Shown here one piece after another: positions 56,813-64,000 of a stretch of 64,000 nucleotides of DNA. How positions within the stretch are numbered: the first letter of the stretch is position 1; each line of letters begins with the position of its first letter. Origin of the DNA: Sphingomonas sp. LY29. GTDB taxonomy: Bacteria; Pseudomonadota; Alphaproteobacteria; Sphingomonadales; Sphingomonadaceae. The stretch lies in NCBI RefSeq assembly GCF_035593985.1, contig NZ_CP141587.1, positions 1,488,001-1,552,000 on the forward strand. Reading direction: 5' to 3'. The position numbers and the translations under genes were made by a program. Under the pieces are notes generated by a model. The model had not been told where the DNA came from. It ran no database searches and saw only the letters and a program-made list of their open reading frames with translations.

Positions 56813-58659
56813 TCGAACTCCCGCTGGTCGCGGTCGTCGGCAACCCCAATGCCGGCAAGAGCGTCCTGTTCAACGCGCTGACCGGCGCTCGCCAGAAGGT
56901 CGGCAACTACCCCGGCGTCACGGTCGAGCGCCACGTCGGCCGCGCCAGCCTGCCCGACGGGTCGGCAATCGAACTGGTTGACTTGCCCGGCGCCTACGGC
57001 CTCGACCCGACCAGTCCCGACGAGGAAGTCACTCGCGATGTCCTGCTCGGCAAGCAGCAGGGCGAACGGCTTCCGCAGGCGCTTCTGATCGTCGTCGATG
57101 CCTCCAATCTCGACAACCATCTTCGCTTTGCCTTGCAGCTGATCGACCTCGGCCTGCCGACGGTGGTTGCGCTCAACATGGTCGACCTTGCCAAGCGGGA
57201 CGGGCTCGAACTTGACGCCAAGCGGCTCGAGGAACAGCTCGGCGTTCCGGTGATCGAAACCGTCGCGGTGCGGAAGCGCGGGCTCGACGAGCTTCGCACC
57301 ACGCTCGGCGACCTGCTCGCCACGCCGACGAAGATCCGCGCCGGCGACGGGCCGAGCCACGATCCGCTGCTGCTGCAACGCCGCGCGCGCGATATCGCGA
57401 TGGCCTCGATCCTCAGCGAAACGCCGACCCGTCTGATCACGCATCGCCTCGACGGCGTGCTGCTCCACCCCTTCATCGGCCCGCTGATCCTCGCCGCCGT
57501 CCTGTTCGTCATGTTCCAGGCGGTGTTCGCCTGGTCCGCGGTCCCCGCCGACGCGCTGGAGGCGGCAACGATCGGACTGGGCCAGGCGATCGGCGACGCG
57601 ATGCCCAGCGGCGTTCTGCGCTCGCTGGTTGTCGACGGGCTGTTCGCGGGCGTCGGCGCAGTGATCGTTTTCCTGCCGCAGATCCTGATCCTGTTTCTAT
57701 TCATCCTCGTCCTCGAATCGACCGGCTACATGGTCCGCGCCGCCTTCCTGATGGACCGGCTGATGAGTCATGCCGGGCTGTCGGGGCGGGCGTTCATCCC
57801 ACTGCTGTCGAGCTTCGCCTGCGCAGTGCCGGGGATCATGGCGACGCGCACAATCGCCGATCCCAAGGACCGGCTGACGACGATCCTCGTCGCGCCGTTG
57901 ATGACCTGCTCGGCGCGGCTTCCGGTCTACACGCTGATCATCGCCGCCTTCATTCCCGAGCGCTCGCTCGCGCCCGGGATCGGGCTGCAGGGCGTGGTGA
58001 TGTTCGTGCTCTACCTCGCCGGGATCGTCGGCGCGCTGATCGCCGCGGTCGCTCTGCGCAAGACCGTGGTGAAAGGCGGCGGCGGGGCGTTCATGATGGA
58101 ATTGCCCAAATATCAGATGCCGCGCCTCGCCGACGTCGCGATCGGCCTGTGGCAGCGCGCGGCGATTTTCCTCAAGCGCGCGGGCACGATCATCCTGTTG
58201 ACCACTGTCATCCTGTGGGCGCTGGCCAGCTTCCCGCAGGCGGGACCGGGGCAGAAACAAAGCGACGTGTCGATCGCGGGGCGGATCGGCGATGCGATCC
58301 ACGTCGTCGTCGCGCCGATCGGCTTCAACAAGGACATCAGCCTCGCGCTCTTGCCCGCCATGGCCGCGCGCGAAGTCGCGGTCGCGGCGATCGGCACCGT
58401 CTATTCGCTCGATGCCGAGGACGAAGGCGGGCTGCAGACGCTCGAACAACGGATCGCGGGCCGATGGAGCCTCGCCACCGCGCTCGCCTTCCTCGCCTGG
58501 TTCGTGTTCGCGCCGCAGTGCATCTCGACCATCGCCGTCACCCGCCGCGAAACCAACGGGTGGAAGTGGCCGATCTTCATGGTCACCTACCTGTTCGTGC
58601 TGGCCTATATCGCCGCCGGCGCGACCTACTGGACCGCGGTCGCCTTGGGGCTCGGATAG
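56809..58659 (+). CDS. feoB: ferrous iron transport protein B
   Basis: Inner membrane GTPase-permease for Fe2+. The 616-residue product has an N-terminal G domain (GNPNAGKS at 11-18, GVTVE, DLPG, NMVD) and a polytopic C-terminal part with nucleoside-recognition gates. Coupled to feoA by ATGA. Confidence 0.97.
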   Translation: MIELPLVAVVGNPNAGKSVLFNALTGARQKVGNYPGVTVERHVGRASLPDGSAIELVDLPGAYGLDPTSPDEEVTRDVLLGKQQGERLPQALLIVVDASNLDNHLRFALQLIDLGLPTVVALNMVDLAKRDGLELDAKRLEEQLGVPVIETVAVRKRGLDELRTTLGDLLATPTKIRAGDGPSHDPLLLQRRARDIAMASILSETPTRLITHRLDGVLLHPFIGPLILAAVLFVMFQAVFAWSAVPADALEAATIGLGQAIGDAMPSGVLRSLVVDGLFAGVGAVIVFLPQILILFLFILVLESTGYMVRAAFLMDRLMSHAGLSGRAFIPLLSSFACAVPGIMATRTIADPKDRLTTILVAPLMTCSARLPVYTLIIAAFIPERSLAPGIGLQGVVMFVLYLAGIVGALIAAVALRKTVVKGGGGAFMMELPKYQMPRLADVAIGLWQRAAIFLKRAGTIILLTTVILWALASFPQAGPGQKQSDVSIAGRIGDAIHVVVAPIGFNKDISLALLPAMAAREVAVAAIGTVYSLDAEDEGGLQTLEQRIAGRWSLATALAFLAWFVFAPQCISTIAVTRRETNGWKWPIFMVTYLFVLAYIAAGATYWTAVALGLG

Positions 58660-58719
58660 GCTGTTGCCGCCGCCGTCTGCGCGGCTTAACGCTCATCCAA
58701 ATCGAAAAAGGAGAGCGGC

Positions 58720-59229
58720 ATGGCCGGCGTGAACAAGGTGATTTTGGTGGGCAATCTGGGCCAGGACCCGGAAAGCCGCTCGTTCAGCAACGGCGGCGAG
58801 GTGGTCAACCTGCGAATCGCCACGTCGGAAACCTGGAAGGACCGTGACGGCAACCGCCAGGAAAAGACCGAATGGCATTCGGTCGCGATCTTCAACGAAA
58901 ACCTCGGCCGTGTCGCCAAGAGCTATTTGCGCAAGGGTTCGAAGGTTTACATCGAAGGCCAGCTTCAAACCCGCAAGTGGCAGGACCAGTCGGGCGCCGA
59001 CCGCTACACGACCGAGATCGTGCTCCAGAAATTCCGCGGTGAACTCGTCCTGCTCGACGCGCGCGGCGAAGGAGGCGGCGGTTCGGGCGGCGGCGACTAT
59101 GGATCGTCCTCGGGCGGCGGTGGCGGCGGCTTTGGCGGCTCGGGTTATGGCGGCGGCGGCTCGAAGCCCCAGTCGCGCCCGCAACCGTCGGCGTTCGACA
59201 GCGACCTCGACGACGACGTGCCGTTCTAA
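58720..59229 (+). CDS. ssb: single-stranded DNA-binding protein
   Basis: Protects single-stranded DNA in replication and repair. The 169-residue product has an OB fold (about 1-110, [18 protein letters not shown]), a Gly-rich linker and the acidic DDDVPF tip that binds partners. AAAAGGAGAG precedes the ATG. Confidence 0.97.
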   Translation: MAGVNKVILVGNLGQDPESRSFSNGGEVVNLRIATSETWKDRDGNRQEKTEWHSVAIFNENLGRVAKSYLRKGSKVYIEGQLQTRKWQDQSGADRYTTEIVLQKFRGELVLLDARGEGGGGSGGGDYGSSSGGGGGGFGGSGYGGGGSKPQSRPQPSAFDSDLDDDVPF

Positions 59230-59238
59230 ACGACATGA

Positions 59239-59264
59239 GGCGCGCCGCCATTGGGGGGCGCGCC
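59239..59264. terminator. hairpin between ssb and yceD
   Basis: Two GGCGCGCC sequences (self-complementary) pair around a 10-base loop between convergent genes. No strong T run, so terminator function is a guess. Confidence 0.5.
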
Positions 59265-59274
59265 GCTCTTCCGC

Positions 59275-59802
59275 CTAGGCGTCGGATCCGCCCATCTTCG
59301 CCTTGAGCGCGGCGAGTGCAGCGAAGGGTCCCGCTTCTTCCTCGCTGACCACGCCCGCCTCCCGCAGCGCCTCTTCGGCGTTCGCGCTGCGCGGATAGGG
59401 ATCTAGCTCCAGCGCCAGCGTATCGGCGACCGCGGTGCCGAGGTCGATCGCCGCGCCGTCGTGGAAACTGGTGTCGAGGTCGTCGGCCTTCAGCTCGACC
59501 TCCTCGTCCCCCGGAACGCCGGTCGGCGCGGGGATGAAGCGCAGGCTGAACGCCTCGTCGACATGCTCCGACACCGGCTCGCCCGTCGCGACGCACGCTT
59601 GGGTGAGCGCGGCCTTCAGCCTTCCAGTCGCCAGCACGGTATCGCCATCGCGCATCAGCACCGCATGCGCGTCGAGCCGATCGAGCGAAAGCAGCCGCAG
59701 CCGGTCCGCGACCGCCTGGCATTCCTCGGGCGTCGCGACCAAATCGATGCGATCGCCGGTGCGGATCGAATCGAGCGACAGGCGGTGTGCAAAATCGCTC
59801 AT
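59275..59802 (-). CDS. YceD family protein (DUF177)
   Basis: 175-residue DUF177 protein, a family often next to rpmF and implicated in 23S rRNA metabolism in plants and bacteria. Blocks include ACVATGEPVSEHVDEAFSLRF (shorter part: CVATGEPV) and the LALELDPYPRS tail. ATG at 59802 overlaps the upstream gene by 4 bases. No rpmF is adjacent here. Confidence 0.85.
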   Translation of the reverse strand: MSDFAHRLSLDSIRTGDRIDLVATPEECQAVADRLRLLSLDRLDAHAVLMRDGDTVLATGRLKAALTQACVATGEPVSEHVDEAFSLRFIPAPTGVPGDEEVELKADDLDTSFHDGAAIDLGTAVADTLALELDPYPRSANAEEALREAGVVSEEEAGPFAALAALKAKMGGSDA

Positions 59803-60314
59803 CCGATTTTTCCTTCGATCAGGTGGCGGTCGTTCAGCCCGGACAGGCCTTCGTCGAACCGGCGCAACGCCTCGCTCGAATAGGTCAGCGCGGTTTCGAC
59901 CGGCGGAAGCGAATCGCGATAGACGCTGAAGCGCACCGCATCTTCCCATAGGTCGCGATCCTCGCGCGCATTGCGCCAGCGGTCGACCCGCGTCGCCAGC
60001 GCCCCGACCATCGATCGAACCTGCTTGCCGATCGACGGATCGCCGAACCCCTGTTCGCGCATCTGCGCATCCATGTCGGCGATGAAGCTCTCGGTCAGCG
60101 CGACCGAGTGGCGCACCGCGGCTTCCTCGCCCGTCTCGAGGCGCAGGATGGTGAGCGCGGTCAGGCTGGCGAGCACCGCGAAACGACCGTCGAGCGTGTC
60201 CGCCACCGCGCCTTCGCGGTACCAGGCCGGGCGGCGAGCCTCCGCGACGACCGCGGCATAGAGCGGCCCCGCGTCGGGTCCCTTGGGGCGAAACATCGCC
60301 ATGATCGAGCGCAT
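59799..60314 (-). CDS. ubiquinol-cytochrome c chaperone family protein (CBP3-like)
   Basis: 171-residue protein of the Ubiq_cyt_C_chap family, related to mitochondrial Cbp3, which aids cytochrome b assembly. The family core is seen as FAVLASLTALTILRLE, then ESFIADMDAQMREQGFGD and GKQVRSMVGALATRVDRW. ATG at 60314 has an AGGAGA site. Together with COQ9, it fits an organism with a bc1 complex. Confidence 0.88.
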   Translation of the reverse strand: MRSIMAMFRPKGPDAGPLYAAVVAEARRPAWYREGAVADTLDGRFAVLASLTALTILRLETGEEAAVRHSVALTESFIADMDAQMREQGFGDPSIGKQVRSMVGALATRVDRWRNAREDRDLWEDAVRFSVYRDSLPPVETALTYSSEALRRFDEGLSGLNDRHLIEGKIG

Positions 60315-60430
60315 CGAGTGTCTCCTGAGGCGGGCTGACGCCACGCGCGGCTTGCACCTGCCGCCTGTCCCAGCATATTGAGCGTCGCGGGGCATGTGAC
60401 AAGACACCCGATCCAACGGAGACGTGACGA

Positions 60431-60886
60431 ATGACCAAGCGCGCCATCGCAGCGACCATCGCCCTCGGACTGACGCTCAGCGCCTGCGCCGGGATCCGCG
60501 ATCATCGCGGCTACGTCATCGACCGCACGCTCGCCGACGCCATCCAGCCGGGAATCGACAATAAGGAATCGGTGACCCGTTCGCTCGGCCGCCCGACCCT
60601 GACCGGCCAGTTCGACGCGAACGAGTGGATCTACCTGTCGCGCGACACCGCGCAGCTTGCTTTCCGCAACCCGCGCGTCACCGACCAGGAAGTGCTCCGC
60701 ATCCGCTTCGACGCGGCGGGCAACGTCGCTTCGGTCCAGAAGAGCGGCGAGGAGTTGATCGCCTCGGTCGCGCCGTCGGGCGACGCCACACCGACGCTTG
60801 GCCGCCAGCGCAGCTTCTTCTCCGAACTGTTCGGCGGAATCGGCACCATCTCGCAGCCCGGCCTTCCCGGTTCGAGCCCCCAGTAA
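60431..60886 (+). CDS. bamE: outer membrane protein assembly factor BamE
   Basis: Lipoprotein of the BAM complex that inserts outer membrane beta-barrels. The 151-residue product has a signal ending Leu-Ser-Ala-Cys, and the SmpA/OmlA domain (GIDNKESVTRSLGRPTLTG, then WIYLSRDT and the Glu-Val-Leu-Arg-Ile-Arg-Phe). A tail of about 40 residues follows. Divergent from the CBP3-like gene; kynA follows 18 bases downstream. Confidence 0.92.
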   Translation: MTKRAIAATIALGLTLSACAGIRDHRGYVIDRTLADAIQPGIDNKESVTRSLGRPTLTGQFDANEWIYLSRDTAQLAFRNPRVTDQEVLRIRFDAAGNVASVQKSGEELIASVAPSGDATPTLGRQRSFFSELFGGIGTISQPGLPGSSPQ

Positions 60887-60904
60887 GCGAAAGGGTGCGT
60901 CGTC

Positions 60905-61666
60905 ATGACCGCGACTCCGTCCGGCATGAGCTACGCCGACTATCTGCATCTCGACACCTTGCTGTCGGCACAGCGGCCGCTGTCCGACCTGCACGACGAG
61001 ATGCTGTTCGTCATCATCCACCAGACCAAGGAACTCTGGCTCAAGCAGATGCTGCACGAGGTCGCGCTGGCGATCTCGCTCGTCCGGCAGGACCAGTTCG
61101 CCAAGGCCTATAAGGCGCTGTCACGGGTCAGCCGGATCCAGACGGTGATGACGCTGTCGTGGGACGTCCTCGCGACGCTCACCCCGGTCGACTACAGCGC
61201 CTTCCGTCACGTGCTCGGCACGTCCTCGGGCTTCCAGTCGGCGCAGTTTCGCGAACTTGAGTATCGGCTGGGCATCAAGGACCCCAAGTTCCTCGCCTAT
61301 CACGAGGGCGGCGAGGAAGGTCGCGCGAAGCTCCAGCGCGCGCTTGACGACCCGTCGCTGTGGGACGCCGCCAATGCCGCGCTTGCCCGCGCCGGGTTCG
61401 ACGTGGACGGCGACGACGCCATCGAAGCGTCGTGGCTCGCGGTCTATCGCGCGCCGGAAACCTATTTCGGACTGTATCAACTCGCCGAGAAACTGGTCGA
61501 TCTCGATGACGCGCTTGCCGCATGGCGGCACAAGCACCTGCTTACCGTCGAGCGGATCATCGGCATGAAGACCGGCACCGGCGGATCGGCGGGGGCGGCC
61601 TATCTGGCCTCGACGCTGACCAAGCGCGCCTTCCCCCAACTCTGGTCGCTGCGAACCTCTCTGTGA
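60905..61666 (+). CDS. kynA: tryptophan 2,3-dioxygenase
   Basis: Heme enzyme that cleaves L-tryptophan to N-formylkynurenine. The 253-residue product has the family blocks MSYADYLHLDTLL, LFVIIHQTKELWLKQML (with the substrate His) and a C-terminal heme-binding His. The stop overlaps the next gene as GTGA. Confidence 0.96.
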   Translation: MTATPSGMSYADYLHLDTLLSAQRPLSDLHDEMLFVIIHQTKELWLKQMLHEVALAISLVRQDQFAKAYKALSRVSRIQTVMTLSWDVLATLTPVDYSAFRHVLGTSSGFQSAQFRELEYRLGIKDPKFLAYHEGGEEGRAKLQRALDDPSLWDAANAALARAGFDVDGDDAIEASWLAVYRAPETYFGLYQLAEKLVDLDDALAAWRHKHLLTVERIIGMKTGTGGSAGAAYLASTLTKRAFPQLWSLRTSL

Positions 61667-62823
61667 GTTTCAAGCATCTGTTCTCGCGCTCGCTGGGCGC
61701 GGCGCCGAAGCGTCTGCACATGGCGGCGCACAGCCATCATCTGTGGCCCGATGCCTCGTTCGACGGGCAGGTCGAATGCTGGGAAGATGCCTCGCGCCTC
61801 GCCGACCGCAAGTGGGAACGGGTGATGGGCGAGGTCTGGCCCGAGGCGCAGCGCCACGTCGCCGAAGAGCTTGGCACCGGCGATCCGTCGGCGATCGTCT
61901 TCGCGGCGAATACCCACGACTTCCTGATCCGACTGGCCGCAGCCTGTCCGCGCGCCGATCCGCGTCGCCTCAAGGTGCTCGCCAGCGACGGCGAATTCCA
62001 TAGCGCGCGGCGACAATTCGCGCGCTGGGCCGAGGACGGCTGGTTCCAGGAGACACGGGTCGCCGCCGAGCCGTTCGACGACTTCACCGACCGCTTCGTG
62101 GCGTCCGCCGAATCGGGCGATTACGATCTGATCCTGGTCAGCCATGTTCTGTTTGGAAGCGGGCAGCGGTTCGAGGGGCTCGAACAGCTGGCCGCGCTGG
62201 CTCGCCCCGACGGTCCGTGGGTCGTCATCGACGGCTATCACGCCTTCATGGCGATCGATGCGCCGCTTCCCGCTTCGCTCGCCGACCGCCTGTTCTACCT
62301 CGGCGGCGGCTACAAATATGCGATGGCGGGCGAGGGCATGGGTCTGATGCACTGCCCGCCGGGCTTCGGCCCGAGGCCGCCGCTCACCGGATGGTATGCC
62401 GAGTTCGACGATTTGACGCTTCCGCCGGGCATGGTCGGCTACGCGCCCGACGCGATGCGCTTCATGGGCGCGACCTTCGACCCGTCGTCGCTCTATCGGT
62501 TCAATTCGATCAAGCGGATGCTTGCCCGCGAGGGCCTGACGACCGCCACCATTTCGGCGAGGGTCGGCGATCTTCACCAGCGCCTGCTCGATTCGATCGA
62601 CGGGTCGGCGCTGGCCAAGGCGGAGCTGCTCAACCCGCTCGACGGCAAGCCGCATGCGCGCTTCCTCGCCTTCCGCAGCTCCGAAGCTGCCCGCTGGTGC
62701 GAAGCGCTGATGAATCAGGGCTGCGTCACCGACGTTCGCGGTGACGTGCTTCGCATCGGGTTTGGCCTCTATCATGACGAGGCGGACATCGACGCCTTCG
62801 CCGCGCTCGTCCGAACGCTCTAG
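61663..62823 (+). CDS. PLP-dependent class V enzyme, kynureninase-like
   Basis: 386-residue fold-type I PLP enzyme coupled to kynA by GTGA. The PLP Lys is probably Lys218 in FYLGGGYKYAMAGEG, close to but not identical to the kynureninase SYKYLNxGPG block. The order kynA-this gene suggests it hydrolyses kynurenine to anthranilate, but another class V aminotransferase-like role is possible. GTG at 61663. Convergent with the TetR gene, with a 4-base overlap. Confidence 0.82.
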   Translation: MSFKHLFSRSLGAAPKRLHMAAHSHHLWPDASFDGQVECWEDASRLADRKWERVMGEVWPEAQRHVAEELGTGDPSAIVFAANTHDFLIRLAAACPRADPRRLKVLASDGEFHSARRQFARWAEDGWFQETRVAAEPFDDFTDRFVASAESGDYDLILVSHVLFGSGQRFEGLEQLAALARPDGPWVVIDGYHAFMAIDAPLPASLADRLFYLGGGYKYAMAGEGMGLMHCPPGFGPRPPLTGWYAEFDDLTLPPGMVGYAPDAMRFMGATFDPSSLYRFNSIKRMLAREGLTTATISARVGDLHQRLLDSIDGSALAKAELLNPLDGKPHARFLAFRSSEAARWCEALMNQGCVTDVRGDVLRIGFGLYHDEADIDAFAALVRTL

Positions 62824-63473
62824 GATCCCATCCCGCGCCGGATAAGCGCGTTGGCGTGCGCCGCGACTTCGTCCGGGTCTTCGTCGCCCCACACCCCGAA
62901 GCGCAGGCCCAGGAAGACGTTCATTCCCATCAGCGCCCAGGCGCGAACCTCGGTCGCGAGCGCGTCGGCGGGCGCGATCTCGCCGCGTGTCGCTGCCGCA
63001 TCAAGCCGCGAAGCGATGCGCTCCGCCGTCGTCTCATAATGCATGCGAAAGCCCGCCGGATCGACGAATTCGGCCTCGTCGATGATGCGGTACACTTCCT
63101 TGTGGCCCTCGACGAAGCGGAGGTAGGCGGCGAGCGCGCGGCCTTCCCCGTCCAGTCCGCTGGTCGCACCCTGTAATGCGGGGGCGACATGGTCGCGGAC
63201 CTGTCCCGACATGTCGCGGACCAGCGCGGCGAACACCGCCTCCTTGCTGTCGAAGTAGGTATAAAAAGTGCCCAGCGCGACCTTCGCGCGCGCGGTAATT
63301 CCGACAATCGAGCTTTCGTGAAATCCCCGCTGGCCGAATTCGGCGAGCGCGGCATCGAGAATCTTGCGAAGCGTCTTTTCACCCCGCGCAGTGCGCGGCG
63401 CCTTGCCCTCGCTCGCGGGCGATTCCGCCTCGCGCGCCGCCGCTTCCAAATCCTGCTCGGTCGTTCCCCCCAT
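62820..63473 (-). CDS. TetR family transcriptional regulator
   Basis: 217-residue DNA-binding repressor. Residues about 32-75 form the TetR HTH (ILDAALAEFGQRGFHESSIVGITARAKVALGTFYTYF in separate motifs), and the C-terminal half is a ligand-binding domain. Start ATG 63473 is chosen because a palindrome (63491-63510) then sits just upstream; an alternative ATG at 63515 would place the palindrome inside the gene. Divergent from a TonB-dependent receptor. Confidence 0.9.
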   Translation of the reverse strand: MGGTTEQDLEAAAREAESPASEGKAPRTARGEKTLRKILDAALAEFGQRGFHESSIVGITARAKVALGTFYTYFDSKEAVFAALVRDMSGQVRDHVAPALQGATSGLDGEGRALAAYLRFVEGHKEVYRIIDEAEFVDPAGFRMHYETTAERIASRLDAAATRGEIAPADALATEVRAWALMGMNVFLGLRFGVWGDEDPDEVAAHANALIRRGMGS

Positions 63474-63490
63474 GCTTTTCTTATTCCATA

Positions 63491-63510
63491 AGTTGAAACC
63501 CGGTTCAACT
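63491..63510. promoter_or_regulatory. operator-like palindrome between tetR and the TonB receptor gene
   Basis: AGTTGAA and TTCAACT form perfect 7-bp arms around ACCCGG. The position between a TetR gene and its divergent neighbour is typical for an operator controlling both. Confidence 0.6.
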
Positions 63511-63578
63511 TTCATTATGCCTGTGTCTGAGGCCAAGACCGCGAACGGCGGCGCGTGCCACGCAAGGGGAGGATTTTC

Positions 63579-64000
63579 ATGTCAAAGCGTTACCTTACGT
63601 CGCCGCGCGCGCTGCTTCTGGCGGGCAGTGCATTGCTCGCATTGCCGACCGCCGCGCAGGCGCAGGACCAGGAACAGGTTGCCGCCGACGCCAATGCCGC
63701 GACGCAGGCCGCCGAGCCCGCATCGACCGTCGACACCGGCGAGATCGTCGTCACCGCGCGCCGCCGCGTCGAAAACCTGATCGACGTTCCGATCGCCGTC
63801 ACCGCTTATTCGGGCGCCGCGCTTGAACGGCAGGGCGCGACCGACATCACCGACCTTGGCGACACCACGCCCAACGTCACGCTGGAACCGTCGCGCGGAA
63901 CCAACACCACGCTGACCGCCTTCATTCGCGGCGTCGGGCAACAGGATCCGGTCGCCGGCTTCGAATCGGGCGTCGGCATCTATCTCGACGACGTCTATCT
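63579..64000 (+). CDS. TonB-dependent receptor (partial, runs off the window)
   Basis: Outer membrane receptor; only the first 140 codons are present. The N-terminus is a signal peptide (MSKRYLTSPRALLLAGSA, cleaved at Ala-Gln-Ala), followed by the TonB box-like Glu-Ile-Val-Val-Thr-Ala, and then the plug domain (VPIAVTAYSGAALERQGA, then TPNVTLEP and FIRGVGQQDPVAGFE). AAGGGGAGG precedes the ATG at 63579. Probably regulated by the divergent TetR protein. Substrate unknown. Confidence 0.93.
   Translation, partial: MSKRYLTSPRALLLAGSALLALPTAAQAQDQEQVAADANAATQAAEPASTVDTGEIVVTARRRVENLIDVPIAVTAYSGAALERQGATDITDLGDTTPNVTLEPSRGTNTTLTAFIRGVGQQDPVAGFESGVGIYLDDVY

Noticed and set aside
61600..62892. 430-residue open frame on the minus strand across the kynureninase-like gene
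   Set aside because: Shadow of a gene with a PLP-binding region and coupled start; no motifs on the minus strand.

Overview
The window is a GC-rich, gene-dense bacterial chromosome segment, and everything in it points to an alphaproteobacterium of the Sphingomonadaceae type. Pointers are the gene order leuS-lptE-holA / parB-parA-rsmG-mnmG-mnmE-(terC)-rho-hemJ-hemE / maf-aroE-coaE-dnaQ, a cytochrome bc1 assembly chaperone, COQ9, MmcB, DUF1491, DUF3576, DUF4170 and paired DUF4402 proteins, and many ATGA/GTGA start-stop overlaps. I see no rRNA, insertion sequence, prophage or CRISPR array. This is mostly core chromosome rather than an accessory island.

Region 1 (1-20.3 kb) is the likely replication-origin neighbourhood. 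The 295-bp gap between hemE and maf (13964-14258) holds three near-consensus DnaA boxes and, with the first bases of maf, eight GANTC sites. Genes run leftward on its left (hemE down to parB) and rightward on its right (maf to mmcB), so replication and transcription would be co-directional. Two parS-like ParB sites lie at 7013-7028 (inside rsmG) and 8911-8924 (between mnmE and mnmG). hemE appears to begin at a CTG codon behind a good Shine-Dalgarno sequence next to the origin. Beyond dnaQ lie hpf, ptsN, a thioesterase, a DUF1491 gene, a SleB-type hydrolase and mmcB.

Region 2 (20.3-31 kb) carries envelope genes. It has an ankyrin protein, a Cys-cluster protein, a YgjP-like metallopeptidase, PBP1A and msrB. 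A chaperone-usher-like surface-fibre locus follows (two DUF4402 proteins, a PapD-like chaperone and a large usher-like protein broken by a one-base frameshift near 29200). tRNA-Leu(GAG), a small exported protein and an MJ0042 zinc-ribbon membrane protein close the region.

Region 3 (31-49.7 kb): ftsE-ftsX-ydcF-plsC form a coupled operon, facing pheS-pheT. A ScfR/RamB-like regulator is divergent from the glyoxylate shunt operon aceA-DUF4170-aceB. A secreted protein, a DUF5996 protein, rpmI-rplT, prs, nadE, gltX, a TonB protein and a small membrane protein follow.

Region 4 (49.7-64 kb): a riboflavin operon (ribD, ribE, ribB fused to a degenerate GTP cyclohydrolase II domain, ribH), a SOUL protein, an ene-reductase, an EamA transporter and COQ9. 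Next come feoAB under a probable Fur box, ssb, yceD, a CBP3-like chaperone and bamE. A kynurenine-pathway pair, a TetR regulator with a clear operator-like palindrome, and the start of a TonB-dependent receptor end the window.

The best candidates for a second look are the origin/partition region, the CTG start of hemE, the RibB fusion whose C-terminal domain has lost the zinc cysteines, the DUF4402 fibre locus with its frameshift, and the TetR/TonB-receptor operator. I found no strong evidence for a wholly undescribed system.
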